Below are positions 1 through 10,481 of a stretch of 45,025 nt of DNA, piece by piece. Made by a program: the position numbers and the translations under genes. Under the pieces are notes generated by a model. The model was given only the letters and a program-made list of their open reading frames with translations, had not been told where the DNA came from and did no database searches. Within the stretch, counting starts at the first letter, position 1. Every line of letters starts with the position of its first letter. This stretch comes from Weissella minor (GTDB lineage: Bacteria > Bacillota > Bacilli > Lactobacillales > Lactobacillaceae), in the NCBI RefSeq assembly GCF_001437425.1, contig NZ_JQCD01000011.1, positions 1-45,025 on the forward strand, in the 5' to 3' direction.

Positions 1-19
1 CAATGATCTACTTGTTGGT

Positions 20-34
20 CAAGCAACTTGCTTG
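20..34. promoter_or_regulatory. 7-1-7 palindrome downstream of the edge promoter
   Basis: CAAGCAA-C-TTGCTTG is a perfect inverted repeat placed about 8-22 bases after the predicted start of the outward promoter. That is a usual place for a repressor operator or a short leader hairpin. No regulator can be named. Confidence 0.35.
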
Positions 35-48
35 CGACAACTTAATTA

Positions 49-77
49 ATAATACAGTGTCATGTTTGAAAAGTCAA
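49..77 (-). promoter_or_regulatory. Promoter reading out of the left edge
   Basis: On the minus strand TTGACT (77-72) and TATTAT (54-49) are separated by 17 bases, a near-consensus sigma-A promoter. Transcription would start near 42 and leave the window, so the gene served is not visible. A perfect 7-1-7 palindrome at 20-34 lies just downstream of the start and could be an operator. Nothing else is seen in 1-183. Confidence 0.6.
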
Positions 78-183
78 CAACTAATTTTTATAAATTATTT
101 ATTGCCTGTTGCTTAATGCAACTCCTTAAAAACCCAACTCAATTAATATACATGAATACACTACTCAGGTCAACACATTTCTA

Positions 184-220
184 CAAAAAAAGAAACGTGT
201 CGAGCGACACGCTTCTTTTT
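184..220 (-). terminator. Intrinsic terminator of the LTA operon
   Basis: Immediately after the ltaS stop codon the minus strand forms a GC-rich hairpin (GCGTGTCG / CGACACGT) flanked by A-rich and T-rich tracts, a standard rho-independent terminator. It could work in both directions. Confidence 0.85.
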
Positions 221-228
221 GTTTAAAA

Positions 229-2379
229 CTATTGACTATCTGAATTACCATCGGATTCATCGTCAGAATCATCTTGATCAATTGTTTGCGGCTGACCACC
301 CAATTCAGGGGCATCCGTTTTATATTCAGTTGACTTACCCTTGTTCTTATTCAGAGCTGACGTTGGCTTCTTCTTATCAGATTCTTCTAACGCCTTCATC
401 GTATCTGACTTCTTATAAGAATAGTCACTTGCCTTATCTGGCTTATAACCAGGTAAGGTATGGAAACGTAAGAGGTCTCCTGTCTGCACTTGATCAGAAT
501 AGCTTAAACTATCGTTAACATACTTTTGATTATCATCGATAATTTGCTTAGCTCGCAAATCTTCCTTTGGATCAATCTTAGTACCGGTTGAAGTAACATA
601 ATAATCACCACCGTACTTAATATAATCCTTAGAAGCAAAGGTACTATTTCTGAATGGTACCACTTCTTTACGATCCTTAGCTAACAAGTCTTGCCCAAAT
701 TGAATGTTATTCTTGGTTGAAATGCCCAACAAGTGCATCAAAGTTGGCATGACATCAATTTCACCACCATAAGTGTGATTAACGCCACCCTTACCTTCTA
801 ATCCAGGTGAATGGACAATAAACGGTACCTTTTGCCAATTAGCCAAATCATAAGGTGTTACTGAATCCTTACCCATTAGCTTTGCAATCGCATCTGGATG
901 GTTTTCTGAAATACCATAATGATCACCGTATAGCACAAGCACTGTATTATCATACATACCTGAGTCTTTTAGATACTTCTCAAATTCACCAAAAGCTTGA
1001 TCTAGATAACGCGCTGTTTGGACATAGCCATCCACGGTCTTGTCACCTGTCTCAGTTTTTTCAATTGAAATGTTCTCTTTGTCCAAGTCATATGGGTAAT
1101 GATTAGTCACTGTAATCATCTTGGCATAATAAGGTTGTGGTAGACGTTCCAAATATTGCGCAGATTCCTTCAAGAAAATCTTGTCTTTCATCCCATACCC
1201 AATATTGTAATTATCTTTATCACCACCCTCAAAGAATGGCTTACTAAAGAAATAATCATAACCCCAGTTCTTATAGGTGTTATCACGATTCCAGAAACTA
1301 GCGACATCCCCGTGGAAGGCCGCTGTGGTATAACCCTTTTGGTCCAAGATATTTGGCACCGCTTGGTACGTATTCGTTGAACCATAGTTCACCATTGAAG
1401 ACCCAGATTCAGTTCCATACAAACCAGTTTCTAACATGGTCTCGGCATCTGCGGTTTTACCTTGTCCAACTTGGTTGTAGAAATTATCAAATGATAATGA
1501 ATCTTGGCTATGGTAGAAACGATTAATATTAGGCGTTACTTCTTTCCCATCAACCTTATAATCAATCATAAATTGTTGGAAAGATTCCAAATGGAACATA
1601 ATCACATTCTTGCCCTTTAATGAACCGTAGTATTCAGGGTTTGGTGTCGTTTGATTCTCTTTAACAAACTTATCAACCTTTTCTAAAGTTTGAGGTGTTG
1701 CTTGTTTTTTAACTTCTGCGGTCTTTTGTGTTTTATAGATGTTATAAGCCGCGTACTCGTTTAATCCGAGATATTTAACAATATAGTTATTGTCAAAAGT
1801 TCGCACCAACAAACCAGAACGGTCTGTTTCAGCGAGACCATAACCAACAAACATCAAAAAGACTCCTAAGATCGTGGTCAAACCAGCAATGCGCTTACGA
1901 ACTGTCTTACGATTAACGTGAATTTGCTTAAACGCAATCAATAAGACCAAAGCCACTAAGTCAGCAAAAATCAGGAAATCGGTCCCTTTAATAATACCGC
2001 CTAACGCCAGTCCCAAGTTATTTCCAGCCGCCCCACTTGAACTCATAATATTCAATGATAGGAAGTCTGAAAATTCTCGATAATATAACACATTTGAAAA
2101 CAGCCAAATTGACTGTAACAAATTCATGAAAAGCATCGTCCAATAAGATGCTTTCCCTCTAAAGTACAATCCCAAACTGATAAAAATAATCGCCGTTGGA
2201 ATCGGATTTAATATCAACAAGAATTGCTGCATTGGCCCTTTGGCCCCTAGGCTAAAATCATTTTGGTACACTGAGTAGGTTTTTAACCAAACAAAGAATA
2301 CATTCAAAATGAAAAAGCCCATTGTTGAATTAAAAAGAAATGAACTACATTTTTTTGCAGCACTCGTCACACGTTGCAT
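229..2379 (-). CDS. ltaS: Lipoteichoic acid synthase (polyglycerolphosphate LTA synthase)
   Basis: 716 residues. Polymerises glycerol phosphate from phosphatidylglycerol onto a glycolipid anchor at the outer face of the membrane. Five hydrophobic segments are visible (about 20-37, 52-72, 79-98, 127-150 and 166-183), followed by an extracellular sulfatase-fold domain. Expected catalytic and metal residues are present: E265 in FHLESF, nucleophile T309 in GQGKTADAE, and D486-H487 in YGDHYG. The last 45 or so residues are a hydrophilic, strongly acidic tail (QDDSDDESD). The ATG at 2379 follows a GGGG-type ribosome site; a TATAAT at 2415-2420 may allow separate transcription. It is the last gene of a four-gene cluster with both anchor glycosyltransferases upstream, which supports an LTA-synthase role over other sulfatase-fold enzymes. 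Confidence 0.93.
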   Translation of the reverse strand: MQRVTSAAKKCSSFLFNSTMGFFILNVFFVWLKTYSVYQNDFSLGAKGPMQQFLLILNPIPTAIIFISLGLYFRGKASYWTMLFMNLLQSIWLFSNVLYYREFSDFLSLNIMSSSGAAGNNLGLALGGIIKGTDFLIFADLVALVLLIAFKQIHVNRKTVRKRIAGLTTILGVFLMFVGYGLAETDRSGLLVRTFDNNYIVKYLGLNEYAAYNIYKTQKTAEVKKQATPQTLEKVDKFVKENQTTPNPEYYGSLKGKNVIMFHLESFQQFMIDYKVDGKEVTPNINRFYHSQDSLSFDNFYNQVGQGKTADAETMLETGLYGTESGSSMVNYGSTNTYQAVPNILDQKGYTTAAFHGDVASFWNRDNTYKNWGYDYFFSKPFFEGGDKDNYNIGYGMKDKIFLKESAQYLERLPQPYYAKMITVTNHYPYDLDKENISIEKTETGDKTVDGYVQTARYLDQAFGEFEKYLKDSGMYDNTVLVLYGDHYGISENHPDAIAKLMGKDSVTPYDLANWQKVPFIVHSPGLEGKGGVNHTYGGEIDVMPTLMHLLGISTKNNIQFGQDLLAKDRKEVVPFRNSTFASKDYIKYGGDYYVTSTGTKIDPKEDLRAKQIIDDNQKYVNDSLSYSDQVQTGDLLRFHTLPGYKPDKASDYSYKKSDTMKALEESDKKKPTSALNKNKGKSTEYKTDAPELGGQPQTIDQDDSDDESDGNSDSQ

Positions 2380-2447
2380 GTCTACTTACCCCATCTTACA
2401 TAATCATAAGTTAAATTATATGTGAAACACATTAATCCATACTTAAC

Positions 2448-3470
2448 TTACTTGCTTTTCTGCAATTGCTTAGAAGTCGTTGGAATATTGAAAGCAAAAA
2501 TTCCTGCAAACATTCCAAAATAATACGTGATCAAGCGCCATAGTATCATCGCAATCACAAGTTGCGCATGTGATGGTAAGAATTGTGCAAACAAAACTGA
2601 AAATCCAATTTCAGCCCCACCAGCGCCACCAGGAATTGGAAATAGTGAAATCACCATCACAATTAACACATTTAAAGCCATCACTAATAACAAATCAACA
2701 TGGTTCGCCCCTAATCCCAATAAAATAAAATAAGGAATTAGGTAAAAAGCCATTAATTGCACAAAAGTCACGGCCATCGCTTTAAGCACTGGCATGTAGT
2801 TTTTGCGCATCATATCACTTTCTTGATGAAAATTAGCAACCTTTTCTTCAAGAACATTTTGCCATTGGTTTGCCTTTTTTTCTGAAATTGGTCGCACCAC
2901 TTTAGTAAAGGTTTGCACTAACCAATCGGTTGCCTTAGGCCAGTACATGACCATCAAGAGTGCAATGATGACAAACAAGTGCACTAGAAAACCTAAAAAG
3001 AGCACAACCGTCCAACTATGAATCGTTTCGGTTAAATACTGATACCCAATAACCAAGGCAATCAGAAAATTAACGACAATCATCCCTTGATAAATAATAA
3101 ATTTCATCGTCAAAATAGAGCCAGCGCGACCAACGTCAATACCAGACTGGGCCAAAGCGACCATTTGCATAGGTTGTCCACCCGCAGCAAATGGCGTGAT
3201 GCCATTCCCTAATTGTTCGACCAATGGCACCCGTAACGCATCTCGCCAAGATATTTTCTCATGAATATCATCCACGAAAATTTTGACAACCACTGCTTCT
3301 AAGACAAGATAGATAATCATTGCCAAAACAGCTAGTGCCAGCCAGCCCCAATTTGCATTACCCATACTATGCGCAAATTGTTCCCAGCTCACATCACGAA
3401 AGGACCACCAAAAGATAATCACACCCAAAACAAGCATTAAAACAAAAACGATACTATTTTTTTTTGTCAT
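2448..3470 (-). CDS. LPG-synthase-type / UPF0104 integral membrane protein, candidate glycolipid flippase
   Basis: 340 residues, almost entirely hydrophobic, with about eight membrane spans. It matches the flippase-like transmembrane half of the MprF/AglD family without the aminoacyl-transferase half. Typical family features are the early GITPFAAGGQPMQ stretch (about residues 91-103) and the later PIPGGAGGAEIGF stretch (about 273-285). The start overlaps the stop of the second glycosyltransferase by four bases (3467-3470), implying coupled translation. Its place between the anchor glycosyltransferases and ltaS suggests that it moves the diglucosyl-lipid anchor, or a related lipid, across the membrane. 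That role is inference from context; the family assignment is firm. Confidence 0.85.
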   Translation of the reverse strand: MTKKNSIVFVLMLVLGVIIFWWSFRDVSWEQFAHSMGNANWGWLALAVLAMIIYLVLEAVVVKIFVDDIHEKISWRDALRVPLVEQLGNGITPFAAGGQPMQMVALAQSGIDVGRAGSILTMKFIIYQGMIVVNFLIALVIGYQYLTETIHSWTVVLFLGFLVHLFVIIALLMVMYWPKATDWLVQTFTKVVRPISEKKANQWQNVLEEKVANFHQESDMMRKNYMPVLKAMAVTFVQLMAFYLIPYFILLGLGANHVDLLLVMALNVLIVMVISLFPIPGGAGGAEIGFSVLFAQFLPSHAQLVIAMILWRLITYYFGMFAGIFAFNIPTTSKQLQKSK

Positions 3471-4492
3471 TTTTTGACCTCAGCTTGTTCCGTATAAAAT
3501 TTTTGCCAAATTTTTGCCACATTATCTGCTGAATAACGTTCTGAAGCCGCTAAGGCATTATTTGAAAGTTCCTTTTTCAAATCAGCATCTTGTTCAATTT
3601 GCTCAAGCGCTTGTTGCATTCCATCACGGTCAGTTGCTGGCAAATAATAGCCTTCAATAATTGCTTTGTATAAATCTAAGTCACGCAAAACAGTTGGCGT
3701 TCCCGTGCTAAAGGCTTCCAATGCTGACATTGGAAAGAGTTCTGTATAACTTGGTAATAAAAAGACATCTGCCATATTGTAATAGGCATTCATCTCGCTC
3801 CGATCAACAATACCCGTGAAAGTCAAATTCTCCGGCGGATTATCAACCACACGCTTTAGTTCCTCATACCCTGCCGTCATGGCACCAAAAGAAAAACCAC
3901 CAGTCCAAACGAATTGCCACTGTGGATTTTGTTCAGCTAACTTAATGAAATCCCAAACACCTTTACGCTCTTGCACTTGTCCAACACCGAGAATAATATA
4001 TTGGTCTGCTGTAAACCCAATTTTTTTGCGCCATTCGACGCGTTCTTCATCAGGTAAGGGATAAAAAGTATCTTTTGAAACGAAATTAGGAATATACGTG
4101 ACCTTTTCACGTTTAACCCCTAGTGCAACCAATTTATCGATAAACGTTGGATTAACAACCACGATATGATCCATGCGCTTATAAAATGTCATGACATACC
4201 AATAAAACATTGATTTAATTGGTTGCGGTAATTTAATTGAATCTTCGAGTGTTTCAGGCAAAAAATGCACGTAACCAATTTTGCGTCCACGTCCAGGCAA
4301 AAAAGTACTGATGAAAAAAGTGGGATTAATTGTGTGGTAATGACTGATATCAGCTCGACTGTATTTATTGAATGTTAATGGAAATTCATTTGGAAATTTA
4401 GCTTCCAATAAATTAACTAGCTCTCGATAGGCTGAACCAACCCCTTGACCTGGTACGGTTTCAGCCGCAGAAAACATCGTAATTTTAATCAT
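3467..4492 (-). CDS. lafB: Glycosyltransferase family 4, second step of LTA glycolipid anchor
   Basis: 341 residues from the ATG at 4492, chosen because AGGAGAG lies just upstream and the protein then opens MIKITMFSAAE. A frame extension to 4540 runs back into the neighbouring gene and lacks a ribosome site. GT-B fold retaining enzyme with an E-x7-E motif (ELFPMSALE, about residues 267-275). The likely reaction adds a second hexose to monoglucosyl-diacylglycerol, giving the disaccharide lipid on which LtaS builds. It overlaps the upstream glycosyltransferase by eight bases (4485-4492). The precise sugar and linkage cannot be read from sequence; the LafB-type call rests on the pairing with the LafA-like gene and ltaS. 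Confidence 0.78.
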   Translation of the reverse strand: MIKITMFSAAETVPGQGVGSAYRELVNLLEAKFPNEFPLTFNKYSRADISHYHTINPTFFISTFLPGRGRKIGYVHFLPETLEDSIKLPQPIKSMFYWYVMTFYKRMDHIVVVNPTFIDKLVALGVKREKVTYIPNFVSKDTFYPLPDEERVEWRKKIGFTADQYIILGVGQVQERKGVWDFIKLAEQNPQWQFVWTGGFSFGAMTAGYEELKRVVDNPPENLTFTGIVDRSEMNAYYNMADVFLLPSYTELFPMSALEAFSTGTPTVLRDLDLYKAIIEGYYLPATDRDGMQQALEQIEQDADLKKELSNNALAASERYSADNVAKIWQKFYTEQAEVKK

Positions 4493-5729
4493 TTTGTTCT
4501 CTCCTAAATGGATGTAAAAATGAGCGAACATATTCAGCATTGTTCATCTCAGCGCTTTCATCATCCTCATCATCGTGGTAAATCTCGATTGCTTCTTGAT
4601 AGAAGTCATAGACCCCTTGACCAAATGTTTTTTCATCAATTTGATGTAACAAATTAGCTCGAGCGTCTGGCTGCCCCAAGATTTGTCCAGCTTGTTTAGC
4701 TTGCAGATACTTCACTAATGCCGGTACGAGTTCGTAAGGCTCGTCAACAAGCGTTCCGATATTTTCATCATGAATCAGATCATCCATGTATTCACTACGG
4801 ATCGCCACAACCGGTGTATCAGCAGTAATTGACTCAATAAAAGTAATCCCTTGTGTCTCAGATGTCGAAGCAGAAGCAAAGACGTCTCCTAACCGATAAT
4901 AGCTATACGTATCATCGTGCTCAATTTCGCCAACAAAAATAACACTATCCTTGATGTCCAAACTTGCTGCATGTTCCTCTAAAGCACTACGAGCTGGACC
5001 ATCACCGACAATGATAAATTTAGCAGTTGGTACATCTTGCAAAACCATCGCAAATGCTGATAGTACAGCATCGATGTTTTTTTCAAAAGCAACACGTCCA
5101 ATTGACACAACAATCGGTGTCTCAGGCGTTAATCCCAACTGATCATATAACGCAGCACTCTTGTCTTCACTAGCGGCATGTGCAATTTTAACACCCGTTG
5201 GAATAATGACAACCGGTGCTTCCACTTTATAAGCTTGTAACGTTTCAAATGTTTGACGCGATGGTGAAATAATTCCCGTCATCCCGTGCATAAAGTTACG
5301 TGCAATCACTGCCACGCCTCCGGGTCGAATAATCTTACCATTCGCAATGTAATGCAAATAGTCCTCATAGTTCGTATGGAAAGTATGGACAATCGGAATT
5401 TTCATTTGGCGTGCGACAAATTTTCCAATCATGCCTAGAGAAAATTCAGTTTGAGTATGCACAATATCTAACTTTAGATCTTTAGCAATTTGTAGCGCTT
5501 GAAAGCCACCACGATAAGTCATACGACGGTCTTTAAACCACACAAAAGGAACACTTGAAAAGCGATAAATATGCGGTTCCACCATGTCTTCATCCACTTT
5601 AGGATCTGTCGACGTAAAAATGTATACTTGATGCCCTTGTGCTTCAAGTTGTTCTTTCAATGTTTTAATTGACGTTGCAACCCCTGACACCTGCGGGAAA
5701 TAAGTATCTGTGAACAATCCAATATTCAT
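4485..5729 (-). CDS. lafA: Glycosyltransferase family 4, 1,2-diacylglycerol 3-glucosyltransferase (first step of LTA anchor)
   Basis: 414 residues. Begins MNIGLFTDTYFPQVSGVATS, typical of the diacylglycerol glucosyltransferase branch of GT4. The central HTFHTNYEDYLHY stretch and the E-x7-E region (SETQGITFIES, near residue 290) fit a retaining GT-B enzyme that uses UDP-glucose. The C-terminus is rich in acidic residues (about 385-398). It is the first gene of the LTA cluster, 150 bases from the pyrE stop, with a TATACT-like -10 near 5754 and an AAAGGTGAT ribosome site. GalU, which makes UDP-glucose, is also encoded in this window (34567-35442). Confidence 0.82.
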   Translation of the reverse strand: MNIGLFTDTYFPQVSGVATSIKTLKEQLEAQGHQVYIFTSTDPKVDEDMVEPHIYRFSSVPFVWFKDRRMTYRGGFQALQIAKDLKLDIVHTQTEFSLGMIGKFVARQMKIPIVHTFHTNYEDYLHYIANGKIIRPGGVAVIARNFMHGMTGIISPSRQTFETLQAYKVEAPVVIIPTGVKIAHAASEDKSAALYDQLGLTPETPIVVSIGRVAFEKNIDAVLSAFAMVLQDVPTAKFIIVGDGPARSALEEHAASLDIKDSVIFVGEIEHDDTYSYYRLGDVFASASTSETQGITFIESITADTPVVAIRSEYMDDLIHDENIGTLVDEPYELVPALVKYLQAKQAGQILGQPDARANLLHQIDEKTFGQGVYDFYQEAIEIYHDDEDDESAEMNNAEYVRSFLHPFRREQND

Positions 5730-5841
5730 GCCTAATCACCTTTCAAAAAGTATAATCTATTTATCCATTTTAACAGTAATACCGATAAAGGTATAGTTTA
5801 CCGGAAAGGAGTTTTCTTCTGATAGCTTCCCCCTTGGAACT

Positions 5842-5876
5842 AAAAAAAACCTTAGCATTCCGCTAAGGTTTTTTAA
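5842..5876. terminator. Terminator after pyrE
   Basis: AACCTTAGC / GCTAAGGTT stem with a five-base loop, with A-rich and T-rich flanks on both sides. It ends the pyrimidine operon on the minus strand and is symmetric enough to work in both directions. Confidence 0.88.
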
Positions 5877-5879
5877 TAT

Positions 5880-6524
5880 TTAATTTGAATGTTGCTCACT
5901 CCATGCTTTTGGATCCAAACGCCATTCTTGTAAAGCATTCAAATCTTCTTCTGACAACACACCAGCCGTCTTTTGAACATCAAGCAAAGCAGAATAAGTT
6001 GTCAACGGAGAAAACTGCGTATCGGCTGCTGCAAAGTTTGTATCGGCTGCTGGTAATTCATAAGAGAAAATTGATAGTACACCCGCAACTTCACTTCCTT
6101 CACGACGGACTGCATCAACAGCACCTAAGACAGAACCACCAGTTGAAATTAAATCGTCAATGAGTACAACTGAATCATCTGATGTAATTGCACCTTCGAT
6201 TTGCTTTCCAGCACCATGGTCCTTTGGCTTTGAACGGACATAAACCATTGGTAGGTCTAATACTTCTGCCACCCAAGCAGCATGTGGAATTCCAGCCGTC
6301 GCAACCCCACCAATGGCTGTTGCTTGTGGATATTGTTCCTTTACCAATTCAGCCAATCCATTCGCAATTAAGCGGCGGACTTTTGGAAAGCTAATCGTCT
6401 TACGATTATCTGTATAAATTGGGCTCTTCAAACCTGATGCCCATGTAAAGGGATCATTTGGTTGTAGCTTTACAGCTTGAATATCTAATAAGGCTTGTGC
6501 TACTTCTTTTTTATAATCAGTCAT
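5880..6524 (-). CDS. pyrE: Orotate phosphoribosyltransferase
   Basis: 214 residues, the usual length. Converts orotate and PRPP to orotidine 5'-phosphate. The PRPP-binding signature VVLIDDLISTGGS is present (about residues 119-131), along with the substrate-loop region YVRSKPKDHGAGKQIEG (about 95-111). The ATG follows AAGGAG, which lies inside the last codons of pyrF; only two bases separate the genes, so translation is probably coupled. Last gene of the pyr operon, directly before its terminator. Confidence 0.95.
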   Translation of the reverse strand: MTDYKKEVAQALLDIQAVKLQPNDPFTWASGLKSPIYTDNRKTISFPKVRRLIANGLAELVKEQYPQATAIGGVATAGIPHAAWVAEVLDLPMVYVRSKPKDHGAGKQIEGAITSDDSVVLIDDLISTGGSVLGAVDAVRREGSEVAGVLSIFSYELPAADTNFAAADTQFSPLTTYSALLDVQKTAGVLSEEDLNALQEWRLDPKAWSEQHSN

Positions 6525-6526
6525 GT

Positions 6527-7243
6527 TTAAGCTCCTTGCGTAAATTCAGTCATTACTTTTTGATATGCGGCTACTGGATCAGTCGCTTGGGTAATTGAAC
6601 GGCCAACCACAATGCCATCAGCTTGCATTTCCTTAGCTCGGCCTGGTGTCACCACACGGCTTTGATCGCCCGCAGCATCCCCCGCCAAACGAATGCCGGG
6701 TGTAATTGACAAAAAGCCATCTGAGGTTGCAGCATGAATTGCTTCTGATTCAAAGGCAGATGAAATTGTACCATCTAACCCGGCTTCATCAGCCAAACGT
6801 GCCAAATGTGTCACTGACTCAGCCATCGTTGCTTGTACAAGTTGAGTTGCTTGCATACTTGCTTCAGAAAATGATGTTAATTGTGTAATCCCAAGCAACT
6901 TAGGCGCTTGTACGCCCACAGCTTGTGCACCTTCTTTAGCTCCGGCAACTGCACCTTGCATCATTTCAACACCACCCGCCGTGTGCAATGTTAAATAATC
7001 AATATCTAAACGGGCTAAATTACGTACAGCATGGGCCACCGTATTTGGAATGTCATATAATTTTAAATCCAAAAAGACGGTAAATCCGGCTGCTTTAATC
7101 GCTTCAATAAAGCTAGGACCTTCACGATAGAATAATTCCATGCCAATCTTAACTGCTGGGCGCACATCTGTTGGGAATTGATTCAAAAAGTCCCATGCTT
7201 GCGTTTTATCTTCAAAATCTAAGGCAATAAACACTTCATTCAT
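6527..7243 (-). CDS. pyrF: Orotidine 5'-phosphate decarboxylase
   Basis: 238 residues. Makes UMP from OMP. The catalytic D-x-K-x-x-D array is seen in FLDLKLYDIPNTV (about residues 58-70), and the phosphate-binding GIVVGRSIT element is near the C-terminus. TAGGAG precedes the ATG. It follows carB by 58 bases and pairs with pyrE. The gene order normally includes pyrD between carB and pyrF in related bacteria; here there is no room for it. Confidence 0.95.
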   Translation of the reverse strand: MNEVFIALDFEDKTQAWDFLNQFPTDVRPAVKIGMELFYREGPSFIEAIKAAGFTVFLDLKLYDIPNTVAHAVRNLARLDIDYLTLHTAGGVEMMQGAVAGAKEGAQAVGVQAPKLLGITQLTSFSEASMQATQLVQATMAESVTHLARLADEAGLDGTISSAFESEAIHAATSDGFLSITPGIRLAGDAAGDQSRVVTPGRAKEMQADGIVVGRSITQATDPVAAYQKVMTEFTQGA

Positions 7244-7301
7244 ATACTGAAACTCCTATTTCTATAGTTATGTATGCCAGCAAAGCTGGCGGGTAATATG
7301 C

Positions 7302-10300
7302 TTAACGCATTGCTTCAACATCGAATGAACGACCTTCAAGCACACGCAATAAGGCTGAAACTGTATCCAAATTCGTAAACAATGGAATGGCATTTTCAAT
7401 GGCTGTATTACGAATCTTACGTCCATCACTTTCAGCAAGTTCATCTGCTTGCGTTGTGTTAATGGCGATTTGCAAACGACCATCACGCAAAGCAGTCACA
7501 GCATTGTTTTCAGATTCAGAAATCTTGTCCACAATTTCAACACGTAAGTCATTTTCGGCGAAGAACTTTCCAGTTCCTTCCGTTGTTACTAACATAAAGC
7601 CAAGACGGTCGAAACGCTTAGCCAATGCTAATGCTTCTTCCTTGTCATTATCAGCCACTGTTAGCAACACCGTTCCAAATTCTGGAATCTTGATATTTGA
7701 TGCTTCGAAAGCCTTATAAAGCGCCTTCTCGTATGTGCGGTCAGATCCCATAACTTCACCAGTTGACTTCATTTCAGGTCCAAGCAATGAATCAACCATT
7801 GGTAACTTCGTAAATGAGAAGATTGGTGCCTTCACATGTACTTCGTCACTTTCAGGAATCAAACCAGTTTCAAATCCCATATCGGCAAGCGTTTCACCCA
7901 ACATCACACGTGTTGCGAGTTGTGCTAACTTCAAATGTGTCACCTTTGAAATGAATGGCACCGTTCGAGATGCACGTGGATTCACTTCAATGACATAGGC
8001 TGTATTGTCATGAATAACGAACTGTACGTTCATCAAGCCAACAGTGTTCATGGCTTTCGCCAAGGCGATTGAAGCAGCTGTCATTTCGTCCTTAACCTTT
8101 TGGCTCAAAGATTGCGATGGATAAACGGACATTGAATCACCAGAGTGGACACCTGCACGTTCAACGTGTTCCATAATTCCAGGAATTACGGCTGTCTCAC
8201 CATCTGATAGCACATCAACTTCTGCTTCTTGACCAACTAAGTATGAGTCAATCAACACTGGATGATCATTTGAAACTTGCACGGCACGTCCCATATAATC
8301 AGCTAATTCATCTGAATTTGACACGATTTCCATGGCACGTCCACCCAAAACATATGATGGACGAACAAGTACTGGATAGCCAATTTCTTCAGCAGCTGCC
8401 AAGGCGCCTGGGACTGTTGTTGCAGTCTTACCAACTGGTTGTGGTAATTGCAAAGTCTTAATAACTTGATCAAACTCTTCACGGTCTTCAGCACGGTCCA
8501 AATCAGCAACTGATGTTCCAAGAATATGAACACCATGTTGTTCCAATGGCGCAGCTAAGTTAATCGCTGTTTGACCACCGAATTGTACAACAACACCCTT
8601 TGGTTGTTCTAATTCAATCACATTCAAAACATCTTCAAGCGTCAATGGTTCAAAATAAAGCTTGTCTGAAACTGAGAAGTCAGTTGAAACAGTTTCTGGA
8701 TTTGAATTCATAATAATGGCTTCGTAACCAGCAGCTTGAATCGCCTTAACTGCATGAACTGTGGCATAGTCAAACTCCACACCTTGTCCAATTCTAATTG
8801 GCCCTGAACCCAATACCAAGACACTTTCACGATCAGTCTTAGCTGATTCATTGACTTGTTCATAACTTGAGTAATAGTAAGGTGTTTGTGATTCGAATTC
8901 AGCTGCCACCGTGTCTACCATCTTATAAACAGGTTGCAAGTTGTTTTGATCACGTAGTTCCTTAACTTCATGTTCAGTCTTGCCCCATAGCCCTGCCACT
9001 GTGCGGTCAGCAAAACCATTCTTTTTAGCAAGTTCCAATGTCTCAATATCACCAACATTAGCTTGTAATGCTTGTTCAATTTCAATGATGTGCAACAATT
9101 TGTCTAAGAAGAACAAATCAATTTGAGTCCGGTCATGAATTGCCTCAGGTGTTACACCACGACGGAGCAATTCTGCAACCATAAAGAGACGGTCATCACG
9201 AGCTGGCATCAAAGCATCTAATAAGTCAGCATCTGTTGTGCCTTCAAAACGCATGTCATCAAGCCCAGTCACACCAATTTCAAGCGAACGAACAGCCTTG
9301 TTCATCGCTTCTTCAATGTTACGACCAATGGCCATGACTTCACCAGTTGCCTTCATTTGTGTACCCAAACGACGATCCGCTGTCACAAACTTATCAAAAG
9401 GCCAACGCGGAATTTTAACAATGACATAGTCTAATGCAGGTTCAAATTCAGCCATTGTTGTTCCTGTAACTGGATTTGTAATTTCATCTAAAGTTAAACC
9501 AACGGCAATTTTAGCGGCCATCTTAGCAATTGGATAACCAGTTGCCTTTGATGCTAACGCTGATGAACGTGAAACACGTGGGTTAACTTCAATAATGTAA
9601 TATTTGTATGACTTTGGATCCAAAGCCATTTGGATATTAACACCACCCTCAATATTCAACGCACGAATAATCTTCAACGCTGCATCACGCATCATTTGAT
9701 ATTCACGGTCTGAAAGCGTTTGAACCGGTGCCATAACGATTGAATCCCCAGTGTGAACACCCACGGGATCAAAATTTTCCATTGATGCCACAATCAACGC
9801 ATTGTCGTCTGCATCACGCATCACTTCAAATTCAATTTCTTTAAATCCAGCAATTGAACGTTCGATCAATACTTGTGTAACTGGTGACAATTCAAGTCCA
9901 TTTTCAGCAATTTCAAGTAATTCATTGTAGTTGTTGGCGATTCCACCACCAGTTCCACCTAATGTGTAGGCCGGACGCACAATCACGGGATATGAATGTG
10001 TATCAGCAAAATCAAGTGCTTCTTGAACAGTTGTTGCAATTGTTGATTCAGGAACTGGTTCGTTCAAACGTTCCATCAAATCCTTAAATTCTTCACGGTC
10101 TTCAGCTTCTTCAATGGCTGACAATTTTGTTCCTAGCAATTCAATGCTAAGTTCGTCCAATACACCAGCTTCGGCCAAATCTTTCGCCATGTTCAAGCCA
10201 GTTTGTCCACCTAGCGTTGGCACAATTGCATCTGGGCGTTCTTTACGTAAGATACGTTCCAAGAACTCTAAAGTCAAAGGTTCGATGTACACCTTATCTG

Positions 10301-10481
10301 CCATTTCCGTATCAGTCATGATTGTTGCTGGGTTTGAGTTAACCAAAACAACTTCATAGCCTTCTTCTTTCAATGACATTGCAGCTTGTGTTCCTGAATA
10401 ATCGAATTCAGCAGCTTGTCCAATCACAATTGGTCCAGATCCAATCACTAAAATCTTTTGAATGTCTTCGCGCTTAGGCAT
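7302..10481 (-). CDS. carB: Carbamoyl-phosphate synthase large subunit
   Basis: 1059 residues from the ATG at 10481, chosen because it opens [17 protein letters not shown], as the family does, behind a strong AAGGAGG. The upstream in-frame extension to 10508 has no ribosome site. Two homologous ATP-grasp synthetase halves are visible, each beginning with a GSGPI(V/R)IGQ loop (near residues 14 and 558), followed by a C-terminal MGS-like allosteric domain. Makes carbamoyl phosphate from bicarbonate, ATP and ammonia channelled from CarA. The start overlaps the end of carA by eight bases. Confidence 0.96.
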   Translation of the reverse strand: MPKREDIQKILVIGSGPIVIGQAAEFDYSGTQAAMSLKEEGYEVVLVNSNPATIMTDTEMADKVYIEPLTLEFLERILRKERPDAIVPTLGGQTGLNMAKDLAEAGVLDELSIELLGTKLSAIEEAEDREEFKDLMERLNEPVPESTIATTVQEALDFADTHSYPVIVRPAYTLGGTGGGIANNYNELLEIAENGLELSPVTQVLIERSIAGFKEIEFEVMRDADDNALIVASMENFDPVGVHTGDSIVMAPVQTLSDREYQMMRDAALKIIRALNIEGGVNIQMALDPKSYKYYIIEVNPRVSRSSALASKATGYPIAKMAAKIAVGLTLDEITNPVTGTTMAEFEPALDYVIVKIPRWPFDKFVTADRRLGTQMKATGEVMAIGRNIEEAMNKAVRSLEIGVTGLDDMRFEGTTDADLLDALMPARDDRLFMVAELLRRGVTPEAIHDRTQIDLFFLDKLLHIIEIEQALQANVGDIETLELAKKNGFADRTVAGLWGKTEHEVKELRDQNNLQPVYKMVDTVAAEFESQTPYYYSSYEQVNESAKTDRESVLVLGSGPIRIGQGVEFDYATVHAVKAIQAAGYEAIIMNSNPETVSTDFSVSDKLYFEPLTLEDVLNVIELEQPKGVVVQFGGQTAINLAAPLEQHGVHILGTSVADLDRAEDREEFDQVIKTLQLPQPVGKTATTVPGALAAAEEIGYPVLVRPSYVLGGRAMEIVSNSDELADYMGRAVQVSNDHPVLIDSYLVGQEAEVDVLSDGETAVIPGIMEHVERAGVHSGDSMSVYPSQSLSQKVKDEMTAASIALAKAMNTVGLMNVQFVIHDNTAYVIEVNPRASRTVPFISKVTHLKLAQLATRVMLGETLADMGFETGLIPESDEVHVKAPIFSFTKLPMVDSLLGPEMKSTGEVMGSDRTYEKALYKAFEASNIKIPEFGTVLLTVADNDKEEALALAKRFDRLGFMLVTTEGTGKFFAENDLRVEIVDKISESENNAVTALRDGRLQIAINTTQADELAESDGRKIRNTAIENAIPLFTNLDTVSALLRVLEGRSFDVEAMR

